Assembly: GCA_034433305.1 (NCBI GenBank)
Contig: DAOUAM010000082.1
Span: 1-55,333 of the forward strand
Direction: 5' to 3'
Source: DAOUAM01 sp034433305
GTDB lineage: Bacteria > Chloroflexota > Dehalococcoidia > Lucifugimonadales > DAOUAM01
Length of the DNA: 55,333 bases
Part shown: piece by piece, positions 54,188-55,333 of the stretch
Layout of the letters: each line of letters begins with the position of its first letter
How positions within the stretch are numbered: the first letter of the stretch is position 1
The notes under the pieces: generated by a model
What the model was told of the DNA's origin: nothing
Databases searched by the model: none
Seen by the model: only the letters and a program-made list of their open reading frames with translations
Program-made: the position numbers and the translations under genes

Positions 54188-55264
54188 ATGAAACACGTAG
54201 CCAGTATCCAGCGGCGGTGGAAGATACCACTGCCGTCATGGTGGAAGGAACAACGCGGGGTTACCGGCCTGGAGACGGCCATCATCTTGATCGCCTTCGT
54301 GGTCGTCGCCTCGGTGTTCGCCTTCACCGTGCTGTCCACCGGTATCTTCTCCGCAGAGAGAGGAAAGGAGACCATCTACGCAGGCCTGAAGGAGGCCCGC
54401 AGCTCCGTCCAGCTCAAAGGCTCGGTCATAGCCAACGGTGTCACTGACAAGCTCCTGTCCGACGCCGACTCCGCCTGGACGGCCCTCTCCAACGTTACCG
54501 CCACCGCTGATAGCACTGACAAGAAGGAAGGCGACGCCAGCGCCGACATCGCCATTGGTTCTTCCTTCACCACCGGCCTGGCGGCCTACGAGAACCTGAG
54601 CCAGACTATCAGTCTCACCAGCACCGACTCCATCCAGTTGTGGGTCAAGTCCAGCGTGGACACCGACGCTGGAGACATAGAGCTGGTCCTGGATGACTCA
54701 CAGGGGTGCGCCAGCAGCCTGGAGAATATTGACCTGCCCGCTCTGGTAGCTAACACCTGGAAGCTAGCCACGGTGGGCATCTCCGACAACAGCGACATGA
54801 GCGCCATCGCCTGCGTTGGCCTGAATGTAGCCGTTGACAATGGCAGCCAGACGGTCAACCTGGACTACATCTTCGGACGCGGCCAGGCTACCAGCATCGT
54901 GCTGACCCTTACCAACGCCCTGGAGGGCGACCCCGTGGACTTAACCACGCCCTCTGACTCCGACGCCGACGGCATCTCCGACACGGGTTCCAGCCACAAG
55001 TTGCTGGTCTCCTATATAGACAAGGACCAGCGGGTCAACAATATCCACTGGACCAGGTCCTTCATCGGCACCAACGACGAGGACAACTTGCTGGAGCAGG
55101 GCGAGAAGGTGGAGCTGACCGTTGACCTGGAAGGCCTGGCACAGGCCACGCCTCTGGTCAGGGACGTGGAGTTCAGCCTTGAGCTGCGGCCCGAAGAGGG
55201 TGGCGCGCTGGTGGTCGAGCGGACTATGCCCTCCAACATAGACACGGTGATGAATCTCAACTAA
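54188..55264 (+). CDS. Archaellin-like filament protein with inserted beta-sandwich-like domain
   Basis: 358 residues. AGGAGG lies 8 nt before the ATG. The leader (1-24) is basic and ends EQRG; class III signal peptide cleavage after Gly24 leaves VTGLETAIILIAFVVVASVF, with Glu at +5 as in type IV pilin-like proteins and archaellins. The coiled N-terminal segment (ERGKETIYAGLKEARSSVQL) and the C-terminal part (TNALEGDPVDLTTPSDSDAD; YIDKDQRVNNIHWTRSF; LLEQGEKVELTVDL) match archaellins. Between about 84 and 233 lies an extra domain (AAYENLSQTISLTSTDSIQL, WVKSS, NTWKLATVGIS, VNLDYIF) that looks like a sugar-binding jelly roll. The other archaellum genes, if any, lie beyond the window. Confidence 0.85.
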   Translation: MKHVASIQRRWKIPLPSWWKEQRGVTGLETAIILIAFVVVASVFAFTVLSTGIFSAERGKETIYAGLKEARSSVQLKGSVIANGVTDKLLSDADSAWTALSNVTATADSTDKKEGDASADIAIGSSFTTGLAAYENLSQTISLTSTDSIQLWVKSSVDTDAGDIELVLDDSQGCASSLENIDLPALVANTWKLATVGISDNSDMSAIACVGLNVAVDNGSQTVNLDYIFGRGQATSIVLTLTNALEGDPVDLTTPSDSDADGISDTGSSHKLLVSYIDKDQRVNNIHWTRSFIGTNDEDNLLEQGEKVELTVDLEGLAQATPLVRDVEFSLELRPEEGGALVVERTMPSNIDTVMNLN

Positions 55265-55297
55265 CCGCGCCATCAGCGCCGCCAGCCTGGCTTGCTG

Positions 55298-55333
55298 CTG
55301 AGCGGTCCTCGGGGCGGCCGGCCCCTTGGGGCC
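55298..55333 (+). terminator. Possible GC hairpin after the archaellin gene
   Basis: GGGGC-GGCCG-GCCCC (55311-55325) with partly paired flanks. The window ends before any T-run can be judged. Confidence 0.25.

Overview
The window is GC-rich throughout (by eye in the mid-60s per cent) and densely coding. It looks like chromosomal DNA of a Chloroflexota bacterium, most plausibly from the Dehalococcoidia/SAR202 side. That assignment is inference. It rests on an archaellin-type filament protein inside an otherwise bacterial chromosome (gyrA, hisS, rel, rpsT, lexA, tatA), four GMC flavoenzyme paralogues, an F420-type luciferase-like oxidoreductase, and a LexA with a Cheo-like operator. I see no rRNA, tRNA, CRISPR array, transposase or phage gene.

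Layout. 251-3768 (minus): a small redox set (F420-type oxidoreductase, zinc/quinone alcohol dehydrogenase, SRPBCC protein, unknown protein). 3917-5343 (minus): a DUF1326/DUF2182 pair. 5961-9663 (plus): UxuA-like enzyme, DinB-like protein, alpha/beta hydrolase, membrane DUF457-type protein. 9770-21827: a surface-glycan region made of two convergent operons, plus strand GT-C-like / flippase-like / GT-C-like and minus strand GT2 / sulfatase-like / GT-C-like / GT4. Two of the giant membrane proteins are clear paralogues. 22317-33486: housekeeping genes with a small secreted charged protein, a C26 peptidase and an M28 lipoprotein peptidase among them. 33636-43243: four GMC oxidoreductases on the minus strand, interrupted by a TPP enzyme with a near-consensus promoter and by a decayed membrane-protein gene. 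43346-48609: an MDMPI-family protein, a SelA-like PLP enzyme and a 1019-residue lipoprotein with six DUF4214-like repeats. 48720-50443: a two-gene ABC exporter. 50444-54187: a gene-poor, regulation-rich stretch with one degenerate OmpR-type regulator, one intact NarL-type regulator and a zinc-ribbon miniprotein. 54188-55264: an archaellin-like protein with an extra domain in its middle.

How the parts may fit together (inference): the glycan cluster, the repeat lipoprotein and the archaellin all concern the cell surface. The archaellin carries an inserted beta-sandwich-like, possibly sugar-binding domain, and the 953-residue GT-C-like protein ends in a domain of similar appearance. The GMC/TPP region together with the F420-type, alcohol dehydrogenase and UxuA-like enzymes points to oxidative breakdown of alcohols, sugars or sugar acids, as proposed for SAR202-like bacteria with GMC expansions.

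The most unusual items are the archaellin with its insert, the paired GT-C-like family, the DUF4214-like repeat lipoprotein, and a membrane gene broken by exactly one 77-bp duplication unit and also lacking a normal start codon. Several intergenic palindromic repeats recur. All functions come from reading motifs by eye; no database search was run.
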